Assembly (NCBI RefSeq): GCF_000341735.1
Contig: NZ_KB455575.1
Location: 673,131 to 737,130 of the forward strand
Direction of reading: 5' to 3'
Length of the DNA stretch: 64,000 bases
DNA from: Methylotuvimicrobium buryatense 5G
GTDB taxonomy: Bacteria; Pseudomonadota; Gammaproteobacteria; Methylococcales; Methylomonadaceae
The notes beneath the pieces were generated by a model. The model had not been told where the DNA came from and searched no databases. It saw only the letters and a program-made list of their open reading frames with translations. The position numbers were made by a program, and so were the translations under genes. Below are positions 35,087 through 43,619 of this stretch, one piece after another; the first letter of the stretch is position 1, and every line of letters begins with the position of its first letter.

Positions 35087-35279
35087 GACTATCGATTGTT
35101 AATGTGCGTTTGTATAAATCTGCATAGGTTTAGCCAATTCGATCTCGATAGCATTGATTGTATTCTGACGTTTGCGGCTTTCCCTCACCTAACGCTAGTG
35201 AACGCTAGGTGAGGGACGATCAGGGAATCGCTCCCACAAAAGATGCCTAAGATGCGGTCTTGACAGGTGATTGAAATAC

Positions 35280-35330
35280 CGCATCATTCACTGCTCACTG
35301 CTCACTGCTCACTGCTCACTGCTCACTGCA
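35280..35330. repeat. Heptanucleotide tandem repeat at the ferredoxin stop codon
   Basis: About six copies of CACTGCT/TCACTGC in a row, overlapping the last codons of the ferredoxin gene. On the minus strand it supplies that gene's stop and its Ser-Ser-Glu-Gln tail. Same unit size as the tract before cas2 but a different sequence. Confidence 0.9.
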
Positions 35331-35683
35331 TCAGCAGAACAAGCGCGATGATAAATCAATTCCTCGACCGGTTTGCCGCCGAGCAAATGCTCGTCGATGA
35401 TGCGTTGCAGATTGGTTTCGTTGACGTTGTAGTACCAAATGCCGTCGGGTTGCACGCACATGATCGGTCCGGATTTGCAGGTGGCGAAACAGTGCGTGCG
35501 GGTACGCTTGACTCTGAGCGCGCCTTTATCGATGCCGGCGGCTTTGAATTTTTCGCCCAAAGTTTCGAATAATGCCTGCGCTTCGCCGTCTTCGGTGCAG
35601 CGCGGACCGGTGCAAACTAGCAGATGGCGCTTGTAGTCGCCCATTTTGGGTTTTTCGGGCATGGAGGGTGTGTGATTAGTCAT
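35309..35683 (-). CDS. Thioredoxin-like 2Fe-2S ferredoxin of the cobalamin operon
   Basis: 124 residues. The cysteine pattern HLLVCTGPRCTEDGEAQ (C..C), then THCFATCKSGPIMCVQPDGIWYYNV gives a thioredoxin-fold [2Fe-2S] binding set. Such proteins are often encoded at the end of cobalamin operons (CbiW-like) and may deliver electrons in corrin synthesis. The start codon overlaps the cobJ 3' end by eight bases. The C terminus (...ADAVSSEQ) is encoded by a heptamer repeat tract and may vary between strains. Confidence 0.82.
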   Translation of the reverse strand: MTNHTPSMPEKPKMGDYKRHLLVCTGPRCTEDGEAQALFETLGEKFKAAGIDKGALRVKRTRTHCFATCKSGPIMCVQPDGIWYYNVNETNLQRIIDEHLLGGKPVEELIYHRACSADAVSSEQ

Positions 35684-37034
35684 GATGAATATCCGATGTT
35701 AAGGTTTGGCATAATTCCTCGCGGTCGTCCCGGTAGCGCTGCAAGGCTCGGGCGTCGAATCCGGCATCGCCGGCGACCAGCCATAGATTGAACAACAAAT
35801 CGCCCTGAGCATCGGTCACTTGAATGCCGTGAGCCTTCTCGCCGCGGCTGACGAACCAGGTTTGCCGGGCCTGACTCCAATCGATGTGTAAATGAAAGGC
35901 GTCGTTGACAATGTTCAGCCAATCGTTTTTTTTCTGTAAATCGGCGCCGTCGATCAACAATTCGGCCACCGCACCGCCTTCGCTGCGAACCACGGCGCGT
36001 AATTTGCCCCAGTGCGGCAACGAATCCAACAAGCCGTCTTGCAGGTCCTGCCTCACTTGCCGCGCGGTGAAACTACCGGCTGACTCGTCAGGCGTCGACT
36101 GGCCGACGGCATCGAGTATTTCAGCCAGCGGTTGACCGAAATACGCCGCCGTTTTTTGCAGCGTCGTTTCGGGGGTGTCGCGTAAATAACGGCGGACTGC
36201 GCCTTTCCAGCCGTCCAGGCCCATGCTCAGCGAACGGCCCGCTTGTTCGCCGTCCCGTGTTTCACCGGTCAGAGCATCGTATTTGTTGGCGTAGCCGCGC
36301 GGCGTTACCATCAAGCCTTCGCGGACAAAGGTGCTGCTGTTGCCGACCAATACAGTGGTCAACATGCCGATATCGCAATCGGCCATGTCGGCCAGCTTGA
36401 CGAGTTGAATGTTCTGCAAGGCGCGGTAGCCCGATTTGACGATGGCCACCGGCGTTTCCGGGCTGCGGTGGCGTAACAGAATGCGTTGCGCTTCGACGAT
36501 ATGCTGGGTACGACGGCCGCTTTTCGGATTATACAAAGCCACTACGAAGTCGCCTTGCGCGGCGCTTTCCAAACGCCGGGCAATGACCGGCCACGGCGTC
36601 AATAAATCGGACAACGAAATCGAACAAAAATCATGAGTCAACGGCGCGCCGACCAAGGAGGCGCAACTAGACAGCGCGGTGCTGCCGGGAACCACTTCCA
36701 CTTCAATCGGATCGTCGGGCGTCCAGCCGCTGTCGAGCAATAATTCGTAAGTCGGGCCGGCCATGCCGTAGACGCCGATGTCGCCGGAGGAAATCAGCGC
36801 GACAGTCTTGCCTTGTTTGGCATGCTCGTAGGCTTCGATGCTGCGATCGAGTTCTTCGGTCATGCCTTTTTTGATCACTTCCTTGCCGTCGAGCAAGTCC
36901 TTGACCAGTTTGATATAGGTGCTGTAGCCGATCACGACATCGGCTTCGGCTATCGCTTCTCGGGCTCGAAAGGTCATGTGTTCGTGCGCGCCGGGACCGA
37001 TGCCGACCAGTAAAATTTTTCCTGTTGGTGTCAT
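35676..37034 (-). CDS. cobJ: Precorrin-3B C17-methyltransferase with ChuX/HutX-like C-terminal domain
   Basis: 452 residues from ATG 37034 (longer frames upstream translate the cobE region). Residues 1-245 are the SAM-dependent corrin methyltransferase: KILLVGIGPGAHEHMTFRAREAI, SSGDIGVYGMAGPTYEL, VVPGSTALSSCASLVGAPLTHDF, VALYNPKSGRR. The following 200 residues are unusual: LRDTPETTLQKTAAYFGQPLAEILDA then HWGKLRAVVRSEGGAVAELLIDG and FHLHIDWSQARQTWFVSRG...GIQVTDAQGDLLFNLWL, which resemble ChuX/HutX haem-carrier proteins. The fusion could bind a tetrapyrrole intermediate; that is inference. ATG overlaps the cobE stop. Confidence 0.9.
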   Translation of the reverse strand: MTPTGKILLVGIGPGAHEHMTFRAREAIAEADVVIGYSTYIKLVKDLLDGKEVIKKGMTEELDRSIEAYEHAKQGKTVALISSGDIGVYGMAGPTYELLLDSGWTPDDPIEVEVVPGSTALSSCASLVGAPLTHDFCSISLSDLLTPWPVIARRLESAAQGDFVVALYNPKSGRRTQHIVEAQRILLRHRSPETPVAIVKSGYRALQNIQLVKLADMADCDIGMLTTVLVGNSSTFVREGLMVTPRGYANKYDALTGETRDGEQAGRSLSMGLDGWKGAVRRYLRDTPETTLQKTAAYFGQPLAEILDAVGQSTPDESAGSFTARQVRQDLQDGLLDSLPHWGKLRAVVRSEGGAVAELLIDGADLQKKNDWLNIVNDAFHLHIDWSQARQTWFVSRGEKAHGIQVTDAQGDLLFNLWLVAGDAGFDARALQRYRDDREELCQTLTSDIHHD

Positions 37035-37423
37035 GGTATTCTCGCTATCGACACGGTGGCGTTTTTGCCGTCCGCGCCTAGGTGTTTGTGTTTTTCGACC
37101 AGCAAATCTTGCATATCGCCGTTCGCGGCCAGTATGGCGGCGGCTTCGGCCACGGCCGGAGTGCCCATGTATTTCAATACCACAGCCGACGGATTCGGCA
37201 CCGGAATACTCGCCAGCGCTTCGGCAGGATAATAATACAGCGGCCAATCCCGGCTTGCCGCCAGTTGCATTAACGCAGTCTCATCTTGTTTTTTGTCGAT
37301 GCTGGCGAGCCCTGCAATCGCCGATTCGTCCAGGCCGCAGCTTTGCAAGGCCTGCGCCAAGGCCTCTTGCAAGGTGGCTAGACTCGCATGACGGTCGCAG
37401 CCGATGCCGATCATGACTTTCAT
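37031..37423 (-). CDS. cobE: CobE/CbiG C-terminal-domain protein
   Basis: 130 residues from ATG 37423. MKVMIGIGCDRHASLATLQEALAQAL...AIAGLASIDKKQDETALMQLA...PNPSAVVLKYMGTPAVAEAAAIL...LLVEKHKH is the CbiG C-terminal (CobE) fold, with G-x-D/R-x-x-x and the ASIDKK loop. In many bacteria this is the last domain of CbiG; here it is a separate gene overlapping the upstream cbiG by four bases and cobJ by four bases. Likely helps with the ring-opening step at precorrin-5. Confidence 0.88.
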   Translation of the reverse strand: MKVMIGIGCDRHASLATLQEALAQALQSCGLDESAIAGLASIDKKQDETALMQLAASRDWPLYYYPAEALASIPVPNPSAVVLKYMGTPAVAEAAAILAANGDMQDLLVEKHKHLGADGKNATVSIARIP

Positions 37424-38157
37424 GACGGGTCCTGCGGCGGTCGGTAGACCACGAGCCTTTCTTCGAGCCGCTGCCAGACGGACGGATCGATTTCCCGGTG
37501 CGTGACCCATAAAATCGACCGGTAGCGTTCGAGATCGACATCCTCGAAACGCTCGAAACGGTGTATGTTGTCCGGTAACGGCGTCGGCCGGGTCCACCAA
37601 TTTTTACTGCCGGCTTCCTGTACGAAAGCGATCGGCAATTGATTGACCACATCCGCCGAAACGCGGGTGATGTTGATCTTTGGCGCTTCCACTCGCCAGC
37701 CTAATTCGCGGCCGAGAATGTCCACCGGAATGGTCTTGCCGACATCGGATGCGGTGGTTAGAACCGGTGTCGCGTTGAGCAGCGCGGACACTTTTTCGGC
37801 ATAGGCATTGGCACCGCCGACATGGCCCGACAGCACCGGAATCACGAATTGCGCGGCATCGTCGATGACTAGTATGCCGGGGTCTTCGTCCTTGGACTTG
37901 AGATGCGGCGCGATTAAGCGCACGACCGCACCGAGCGACACCAAAAAAATGAGCTGATCGTAAGACTCGAACAAGTCTGCGATCTGCGCGCTCAATGCAC
38001 CCTGATAAACCTTGCGGATATTGGCGAACTCGCTCAGATGTTCGGCCTGTTTGGCCGACACCACGACTTCGGCTTCCGGGATTTGCGGGGCCAAGCGGCT
38101 GGCGATGGCCGCGCCGTGTTTGGTAATCGCGATAATCGCAACGCGCACATCATGCAT
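37420..38157 (-). CDS. cbiG: CbiG N-terminal and central domains (cobalt-precorrin-5A hydrolase)
   Basis: 245 residues from ATG 38157. VRVAIIAITKHGAAIASRLAPQIPEAEV and the glycine-rich LVSLGAVVRLIAPHLKSKDEDPGILVIDDAAQFVIPVLSGHVGGANAYAEKVSALL are diagnostic. CbiG opens the delta-lactone of cobalt-precorrin-5A and releases acetaldehyde, the ring-contraction exit of the anaerobic-type pathway. The gene lacks the C-terminal CobE domain, which is the next gene. ATG overlaps cobI by eight bases. Confidence 0.92.
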   Translation of the reverse strand: MHDVRVAIIAITKHGAAIASRLAPQIPEAEVVVSAKQAEHLSEFANIRKVYQGALSAQIADLFESYDQLIFLVSLGAVVRLIAPHLKSKDEDPGILVIDDAAQFVIPVLSGHVGGANAYAEKVSALLNATPVLTTASDVGKTIPVDILGRELGWRVEAPKINITRVSADVVNQLPIAFVQEAGSKNWWTRPTPLPDNIHRFERFEDVDLERYRSILWVTHREIDPSVWQRLEERLVVYRPPQDPS

Positions 38158-38926
38158 CGGTATTTTCCTTTTTCTTGCGGCAGCCGCGTTGCATCTCGCC
38201 ACGCCGGCGGCCCGGGTTTTTGATAATCATCAGGGACAGATAATTGACCTTTTGCCCCCGTAAACTTGCCAGATCATGCACGACGCGCTCTTCCGGCGCG
38301 CCGGCTTTTTCGATGAAATAGCCGTAGTCGAGTAAATCGCGGCGTTGCAAGAGCTCGATGATGTCGTCCAGTAAGGGTTTGACTTTCAGCAGCACCAGTG
38401 TATCGAAATCGTTCAGCATGCGTTCGATCTGTTCGATGCCGTAGCCGGCCGGGACGATCGCGACAGTGTCGTCGACATCGGCCAACGGTTCGCCGCAACG
38501 CGCCGCGGCGGCGTGAAACGAGGCCACGCCGGGAATGACTTCGACCGGTACTCGGGGTTCCAGCGCGCGAACGCTACGTTGCAAATGACCGAAGGTGGAA
38601 TAGGTCGAGGCATCGCCTTCGACTAGAAATAGCACATCTTGGCCTTGTTGCAACCGTGTCAATACGGTTTGCGCCGCTTCTTGCCAATAACGCTCCAGGA
38701 CTTCGCTGTCGTGGGTCATCGGAAAATGCAACGGGCTATGTTCACCGGGCATCGCGAGTCCGGCGCGCAAGGCGATGTCCAGCGCATAGCTGTCGCTGTT
38801 TTTTTTGCGCACCGGGTAAGCCCAATGGCCGGGGCCGGAGAGTAAGTCCCAGGCGCGTCGAGTAATCAGGCCGGGGTCGCCGGGCCCGAGCGAGATGCCG
38901 TAGAGGGTGCCGAGTTTATTGTTCAT
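38150..38926 (-). CDS. cobI: Precorrin-2 C20-methyltransferase
   Basis: 258 residues. The corrin methyltransferase fold: GTLYGISLGPGDPGLITRRAWDLL, FLVEGDASTYSTFGHL, EVIPGVASFHAAAARCGEPLADVDDTVAIVPAGYG and LLKVKPLLDDIIELL. It adds the C20 methyl group to precorrin-2 (or its cobalt form), the first committed step of corrin ring assembly. Overlaps cobL by eleven bases. The C-terminal tail is very basic (GRRRGEMQRGCRKKKENTDA). Confidence 0.95.
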   Translation of the reverse strand: MNNKLGTLYGISLGPGDPGLITRRAWDLLSGPGHWAYPVRKKNSDSYALDIALRAGLAMPGEHSPLHFPMTHDSEVLERYWQEAAQTVLTRLQQGQDVLFLVEGDASTYSTFGHLQRSVRALEPRVPVEVIPGVASFHAAAARCGEPLADVDDTVAIVPAGYGIEQIERMLNDFDTLVLLKVKPLLDDIIELLQRRDLLDYGYFIEKAGAPEERVVHDLASLRGQKVNYLSLMIIKNPGRRRGEMQRGCRKKKENTDA

Positions 38927-40196
38927 GATGAGGTATTGCTGAAATGATCCATACCGGGTTTTCCGCTTGTAATCGGTGCATATCGAGTATCGGACTGCTG
39001 CGCGATGCCTGAATTTGGCAGGCGTCCCAGTCCGCGCCCAAGCGCTTTAAAGTATCGATGGCCGTCGACAGGTTTTCCAGGGTCGCGAAGTTCATCACCA
39101 ACCAGCCGCCGGGCCGCAAGCGCTGCAAACACAAGTCGATCAATTCGGCCAGTTCGCCGCCGGAACCGCCGATGAAGACCGCATCGGGGTCGGGCCAGGC
39201 GTCCAAAAATTGCGGCGCCTTGCCGTGGACGACGCTGTAATTTCCGATGCGCCAATTGATCCGGTTCTGCTCGATGTTGTCGATGTCGCCGGCATTTTTC
39301 TCGATCGCATAGACATGACCGTCCGGGCATAAGCGCGCCGCTTCAAGCCCGACCGAGCCCGATCCGGCGCCGATGTCCCAGACGATGCTGCGGCGCGTCA
39401 ACTGCATGCGCGCCAGCGAGACGGCGCGTATTTCGCGTTTGGTGATCAGGCCTTTTTCCGGTTTGCGCTGACGAAAACTCGCATCGCTCAAACCGAACAG
39501 CACCGGCGCCGGCGCCGGCGCTTTGCGTTTCAGAATTGCTACATTGGGGTCGGCGTAGACGGCTTCGGCCGCTTCGGCGATGCCGATAAAGCCGGTGACG
39601 CGCTGTTCGTTTTGCCTCAGGCGCTGGGCAACCGCGATATCGAACTGGTCCGCCAAACCTTCGCTTTGCAACATGCGAGCGATGCGTGCCGGGGTATTGT
39701 CCGGACTGGTTAATACCGCCAGCAAGTCTTTGCTTCGACAATGCCGCATCAGTTCATACAGGCCATGTTGCGGTGTGGCTCCCGGCGTCCACTCGCCGGC
39801 ATCCTTGCTATGCACCGAGACGATGGTAGCCGATTGCCAGGGCAATCGCAGTTCGGCAAAGGCCAGTTGTATGCTGCTGAGATTCGGCAGTATTCGGACC
39901 CGGGCCGGGTCCAGTTTGCCGGTCAAATAACCCGCGATGCCGTGGCACAAAGGATCGCCGCTGGCCAAGACCGCCACCGGCTCCTCGTCGGCCAAGGCCG
40001 CGTCGATCCAGTCCGGCACTTGCGTGAGCCGGGCGGTCAAATCGTAATGCCGGGCTCCGGCGATGTCTTCCGCCAGTACCGCTAGCAAGCGGTTGCCGGC
40101 GATGACGTGCTTGGCTTCGCGCAACGATTGCAAGGCCTCGCAGCTCAAGCTGGCGGCGCCGTCGTCGAGCACGCCGATGATAGTGCACAATGACAT
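38916..40196 (-). CDS. cobL: Precorrin-6Y C5,15-methyltransferase, CbiE-CbiT fusion
   Basis: 426 residues. The N-terminal half (CTIIGVLDDGAASLSCEALQSLREAKHVIAGNRLL, VLASGDPLCHGIAGYL) is CbiE, methylating C5. The C-terminal half (TKREIRAVSLARMQLTRRSIVWDIGAGSGSVGLEAARLCP, VFIGGSGGELAELI) is CbiT, a Rossmann methyltransferase with the SAM-binding DIGAGSGSVG motif that methylates C15 and decarboxylates. The fused form is called CobL. Separated by five bases from cbiD. Confidence 0.95.
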   Translation of the reverse strand: MSLCTIIGVLDDGAASLSCEALQSLREAKHVIAGNRLLAVLAEDIAGARHYDLTARLTQVPDWIDAALADEEPVAVLASGDPLCHGIAGYLTGKLDPARVRILPNLSSIQLAFAELRLPWQSATIVSVHSKDAGEWTPGATPQHGLYELMRHCRSKDLLAVLTSPDNTPARIARMLQSEGLADQFDIAVAQRLRQNEQRVTGFIGIAEAAEAVYADPNVAILKRKAPAPAPVLFGLSDASFRQRKPEKGLITKREIRAVSLARMQLTRRSIVWDIGAGSGSVGLEAARLCPDGHVYAIEKNAGDIDNIEQNRINWRIGNYSVVHGKAPQFLDAWPDPDAVFIGGSGGELAELIDLCLQRLRPGGWLVMNFATLENLSTAIDTLKRLGADWDACQIQASRSSPILDMHRLQAENPVWIISAIPHHEQ

Positions 40197-40201
40197 AGAG
40201 A

Positions 40202-41305
40202 TTAAGTCCTTCCGGCTTGCGCCAGTTTATTGCCGTCGAAGTCGCAAACCAAGACGCCGATGTCGAAGCTCCCAGGGTAGCGCCGTTCCAATGTGGCGAT
40301 CACCCGTTTGGCCAGTTCGATGTGGAATTCGTATTCCAAACCCAACTCGGCCATGCATTCCGAGGCATAGCGAGCGGTTTCCTGCTCGGCGATGGCCCGG
40401 CAAACTGTCTCCGGAGCGCCGATGCTGCGGGCGATGTCGGCGACCAGTTCGACATCGACCGGATTACGTCCGGCATGCGTGATGGTTTCGCCTTGTGCCA
40501 TTTTAGTGAGTTTGCCGACCATGCCGCCGATGATGATGCTGCGAATGCCGCAGCGTTCAGCGGTATCGAGCGCGGGGGTCAAAAAATCGCCCATTTGCAC
40601 GAAACAGCTTTCATTCAATGCCGGCAATTCGCGCATCACGAATTTCTCGGTGCGCCCACCCGTGGTCAGAACGACGGTGTCTTGTCCTTGATTCGCGGCG
40701 ACTTCGACGCCCTGTACCACGCTGGCGCGGAACGCGGCGGTGGAATAGGGGTGGACGATGCCGGTCGTCCCCAGAATCGAAATACCGCCGATAATGCCTA
40801 GGCGGTAATTGAGCGTTTTTTTGGCCATCGTTTCGCCGTCCGGCACCGAGATGGTCACTTGCAAACCACGGGTTTTCAAAGCCTCGGATGCGATGAGACG
40901 AATATTGTGTTCGATATTTTTGCGCGGTACCGGGTTGATCGCCGCGCTGCCGACTTCCAGCCCCAATCCTGGACGGGTTACTAGGCCGACACCTTCGCCG
41001 CCGTGCAGTACGACCGTGTCCGGCTGCGCTATCCAAGCTACGTCGGCGGTCAGCCGGGCGTGATTGGTGCAATCCGGATCGTCGCCGGCATCTTTTTCAA
41101 TGACCGCATGCGCGCCATCGCTGTTGACCCAAGCCTCCGCCACCTTGAAGCGAACCGTCTCGCCGTTGGGCAGTTGGCATTCGACGGTCTCGGGAACCCT
41201 GCCTTCCAGCAAGCCGCACACGGCGGCCCGCGCGGCGGCAGCGGAACATGCGCCGGTGGTGTAGCCTTTACGGGTACCTTTGGGTTTGCGTTCCGCCATC
41301 GCCAT
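40202..41305 (-). CDS. cbiD: Cobalt-precorrin-5B C1-methyltransferase
   Basis: 367 residues. Signature GTRKGYTTGACSAAAARAAVCGLLEG at the N terminus, then DPDCTNHARLTADVAW, GEGVGLVTRPGLGLEVGSAAINPVPRKNI and ILGTTGIVHPYSTAAFRASVVQGVEVA. CbiD methylates C1 in the anaerobic-type route; with cbiG and cbiX it shows that early-cobalt insertion enzymes are used here even though several neighbours carry cob-type names. Confidence 0.95.
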   Translation of the reverse strand: MAMAERKPKGTRKGYTTGACSAAAARAAVCGLLEGRVPETVECQLPNGETVRFKVAEAWVNSDGAHAVIEKDAGDDPDCTNHARLTADVAWIAQPDTVVLHGGEGVGLVTRPGLGLEVGSAAINPVPRKNIEHNIRLIASEALKTRGLQVTISVPDGETMAKKTLNYRLGIIGGISILGTTGIVHPYSTAAFRASVVQGVEVAANQGQDTVVLTTGGRTEKFVMRELPALNESCFVQMGDFLTPALDTAERCGIRSIIIGGMVGKLTKMAQGETITHAGRNPVDVELVADIARSIGAPETVCRAIAEQETARYASECMAELGLEYEFHIELAKRVIATLERRYPGSFDIGVLVCDFDGNKLAQAGRT

Positions 41306-41309
41306 CGAA

Positions 41310-41978
41310 TCAGCCGTTTTGTTGCCGGCTTTCCGCCAAACTCAAGAGCGCATGCAGCGCCGCTACGACCAGCGTCGAACCGCCTTTGCGGCCTCGGGTG
41401 ATCAGCCAGGGAATATTTTTCGATGCGCTCAGCGCGTCTTTCGATTCGGCGGCGGACACGAAGCCGACCGGCATGCCGACGATCAGCGCCGGTTTGACGC
41501 CTTCTTCCTCGATCAAGCGCAAGACTTCCAACAAGGCGGTCGGCGCGTTGCCGACCGCGACGATGCCGCCGTTCAGCAAATCCAAGCGAGCGGCTTTACG
41601 CATCGCTTGTACCGCACGGGTGCTGTTGACTCGTTTGGCATCCGCGATCACGTCGTCATCGGCGATGAATTGATGCGTGTGCATGCCGAAATGAGCCAGG
41701 CGCGGCTTCGATAGGCCGACGCAAATCATTTCCACGTCGGCGATAATCGGCGCGCCGTTCAAAATCGCCGCGATACCGGCTTCGACCGCGTCATCGGAAA
41801 ACTCGGCCAGGCCGTTGAATTCAAAGTCGGCGGTCGCGTGTATCATGCGCCGCACGACTTGCCATTGTGCACCGGTATAGTGATGAGCACCGGCTTCGCG
41901 GTCGACGATCGCAAACGAATCGTGCTCGATTTGCTGTCCGGCTTGGGTCAGTTGTTCGGTCTTGATGTTTTGGGTCAT
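41310..41978 (-). CDS. cobH: Precorrin-8X methylmutase
   Basis: 222 residues. Moves the methyl group from C11 to C12 to give (cobalt-)cobyrinic/hydrogenobyrinic acid. Visible landmarks are RRMIHATADFEFNGLAEFSDDAVEAGIAAILNGAPIIADVEMI (the catalytic His in MIHAT), GNAPTALLEVLRLI and VGMPVGFVSAAESKDAL. Nine bases separate it from cbiX upstream and four from cbiD downstream. Confidence 0.95.
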   Translation of the reverse strand: MTQNIKTEQLTQAGQQIEHDSFAIVDREAGAHHYTGAQWQVVRRMIHATADFEFNGLAEFSDDAVEAGIAAILNGAPIIADVEMICVGLSKPRLAHFGMHTHQFIADDDVIADAKRVNSTRAVQAMRKAARLDLLNGGIVAVGNAPTALLEVLRLIEEEGVKPALIVGMPVGFVSAAESKDALSASKNIPWLITRGRKGGSTLVVAALHALLSLAESRQQNG

Positions 41979-41987
41979 GGCTTTGCT

Positions 41988-42815
41988 TCAATGGTGATGA
42001 TGGTGCTGATGCGCGGCCTGTTCGCGGTATTGGCAGCCGTCGCATTCGAGCATTTTCGGCGAATTCGGGTCGGCGGCATCCTCGACGCGTCGGTCGAGTA
42101 GTTCGAATACGCCCGGGTCGAAGCCGAAATAATTACCGCAAGCAATCGCGATTTGCGGATACTGTGTTTGCAATCGCTGTACTTGTCGTGCAATGCGTTC
42201 GATCAAGAGCCCGGTAAACAGATAGTAGGGCAGGATCGCGATTTGCGTCATGCCGAGACGCGCTTGACGCTGCACCGCAGTTTCCAGGCGCGGGTGAGTG
42301 ATGCCGGTAAAGGCGATGTCGACCAATTCGTGTTCGGTGGCCTCGAACAGCCAGCGCGCCAGTTTCGCCAGTTCTCCGTTGGCGACCCGGTCCGACGAAC
42401 CGCGTCCCAAGATAATGACGCCGGTCGTTTTTGGGTCGGGCATCGCCAGGGTTTTCAGCGTGGCGTTCAATTGTTTGTTCAAGATTTCCAGCAGAGTCTC
42501 GTTACTGCCCAGATGCGGCGCATAAACGAATTCGACATTCGGGTTCAGGGCTCGGGCTTCTTCGATGTGTTCGGGAATTTCCATCTTGACATGGCCGGCG
42601 GCGCTGATGATCAGCGGCACGACGATGACCTTGTCGGAATTTTGCGCCGCGCGGCGCAGGCCTTCGGGCAAGAGCACATCGGCCAGTTCGATATAGCAGA
42701 GTTCGATGCGCCATTCGGGGTGTCGGGCCTGCCATTGGCGTTGAAATTCGAGGATTTCGTCATTGCCTGCCTGGTTGCGCGAACCGTGGCCGACTAACAG
42801 TATCGTGGTTGTCAT
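41988..42815 (-). CDS. cbiX: Sirohydrochlorin cobaltochelatase with His tail
   Basis: 275 residues, the long CbiX form with two chelatase half-domains. TTILLVGHGSRNQAGNDEILEFQRQW holds the first metal-site His; VVPLIISAAGHVKMEIPEHIEEA the second. The C-terminal half (TGVIILGRGSSDRVANGELAKLARWL...VDIAFTGITHPRLETAV) repeats the fold. It ends CDGCQYREQAAHQHHHHH; cysteine pairs and a His tail are common in CbiX_L and may hold cobalt or an iron-sulfur cluster. It inserts cobalt into sirohydrochlorin. Confidence 0.95.
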   Translation of the reverse strand: MTTTILLVGHGSRNQAGNDEILEFQRQWQARHPEWRIELCYIELADVLLPEGLRRAAQNSDKVIVVPLIISAAGHVKMEIPEHIEEARALNPNVEFVYAPHLGSNETLLEILNKQLNATLKTLAMPDPKTTGVIILGRGSSDRVANGELAKLARWLFEATEHELVDIAFTGITHPRLETAVQRQARLGMTQIAILPYYLFTGLLIERIARQVQRLQTQYPQIAIACGNYFGFDPGVFELLDRRVEDAADPNSPKMLECDGCQYREQAAHQHHHHH

Positions 42816-42824
42816 GCGTGTTCC

Positions 42825-43619
42825 TTAAGAATCTGATTGCTCGGCGCGGCGAAAACGATGCGTGAAGCCGGCGTCGTAAAGTTTGGATTTTTTTAAGTCC
42901 GGCCAATGGCGCGCGCCCAACGTGGGGCTGACGACGATCATCGCCTGGCTGTTAATTTTGGCGACGCGGCAGCGTTCGCGGATGTCGGCGAGCGTGCCGC
43001 GAATGATGTGTTGCTCGCCCGGCCAACTGGCCTTGTGCACGACCAGGACGGGCGATTCGTCGGTCCAGCCGGCGGCTTTCAGTTCGCGTTCGATGGTTGG
43101 CAGCAAGGTGATCGATAAAAACAAGCACAGCGTCGAATGATGGCCGGCCAATTCCCGAAGCGATTCGCCTTCCGGCATCGGCGTGCGGCCTTCGACACGG
43201 GTCAGGATCACGGTTTGCGTGACTTCCGGCAAGGTCAGGCTTTCCACCGCGCAGGCCATCGCGGCCATTGCCGACGACACTCCCGGCACCACCTCGACGG
43301 CAACGCCGGCCTTATCCAGGGGTTGAACCATTTCGATCAGGGCGCCATAGAGGCCCGGATCGCCGGTTTGTAGGCGGATCACGGTCTTGCCGGGTTGCGC
43401 TTGGGCGATCAACCAATCGGTGATCTGTTCCAGCGTCATGTCCTTGGAATCTTTGACCGCGCAATGCGCCGGCGCCCATTGCGTCGCGGCTTGTTGTACC
43501 AGGGAACCGGCGAACAGAATGGCGTCGGCCTTGGCAATCAAATCGCGGCCCTTGACAGTGATCAAATCCGGATCGCCGGGGCCGGCGCCGACAAACCAGA
43601 CTTTTGCTAATCCGGTCAT
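42825..43619 (-). CDS. cobM: Precorrin-4 C11-methyltransferase
   Basis: 264 residues. KVWFVGAGPGDPDLITVKGRDLIAKADAILFAGSLV is the SAM-binding entrance; IRLQTGDPGLYGALIEMVQPL and EVVPGVSSAMAAMACAVESLTLPEVTQTVILTRVEGRTPMPEGE are specific to CobM/CbiF. Overlaps cobB by four bases (ATGA-type coupling). Confidence 0.95.
   Translation of the reverse strand: MTGLAKVWFVGAGPGDPDLITVKGRDLIAKADAILFAGSLVQQAATQWAPAHCAVKDSKDMTLEQITDWLIAQAQPGKTVIRLQTGDPGLYGALIEMVQPLDKAGVAVEVVPGVSSAMAAMACAVESLTLPEVTQTVILTRVEGRTPMPEGESLRELAGHHSTLCLFLSITLLPTIERELKAAGWTDESPVLVVHKASWPGEQHIIRGTLADIRERCRVAKINSQAMIVVSPTLGARHWPDLKKSKLYDAGFTHRFRRAEQSDS

Noticed and set aside
35676..37247. 523-residue version of CobJ
   Set aside because: The first 71 residues (Arg/Gly-rich) are the cobE gene in another frame; the methyltransferase starts at ATG 37034, overlapping the cobE stop.
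36976..37416. 146-residue plus-strand frame opposite cobE and cobJ
   Set aside because: Antisense shadow in a GC-rich coding region; composition is Arg/Pro-rich with no motif.
40063..41714. Several long plus-strand frames opposite cbiD and cobH
   Set aside because: Antisense shadows of well-recognised cobalamin genes.
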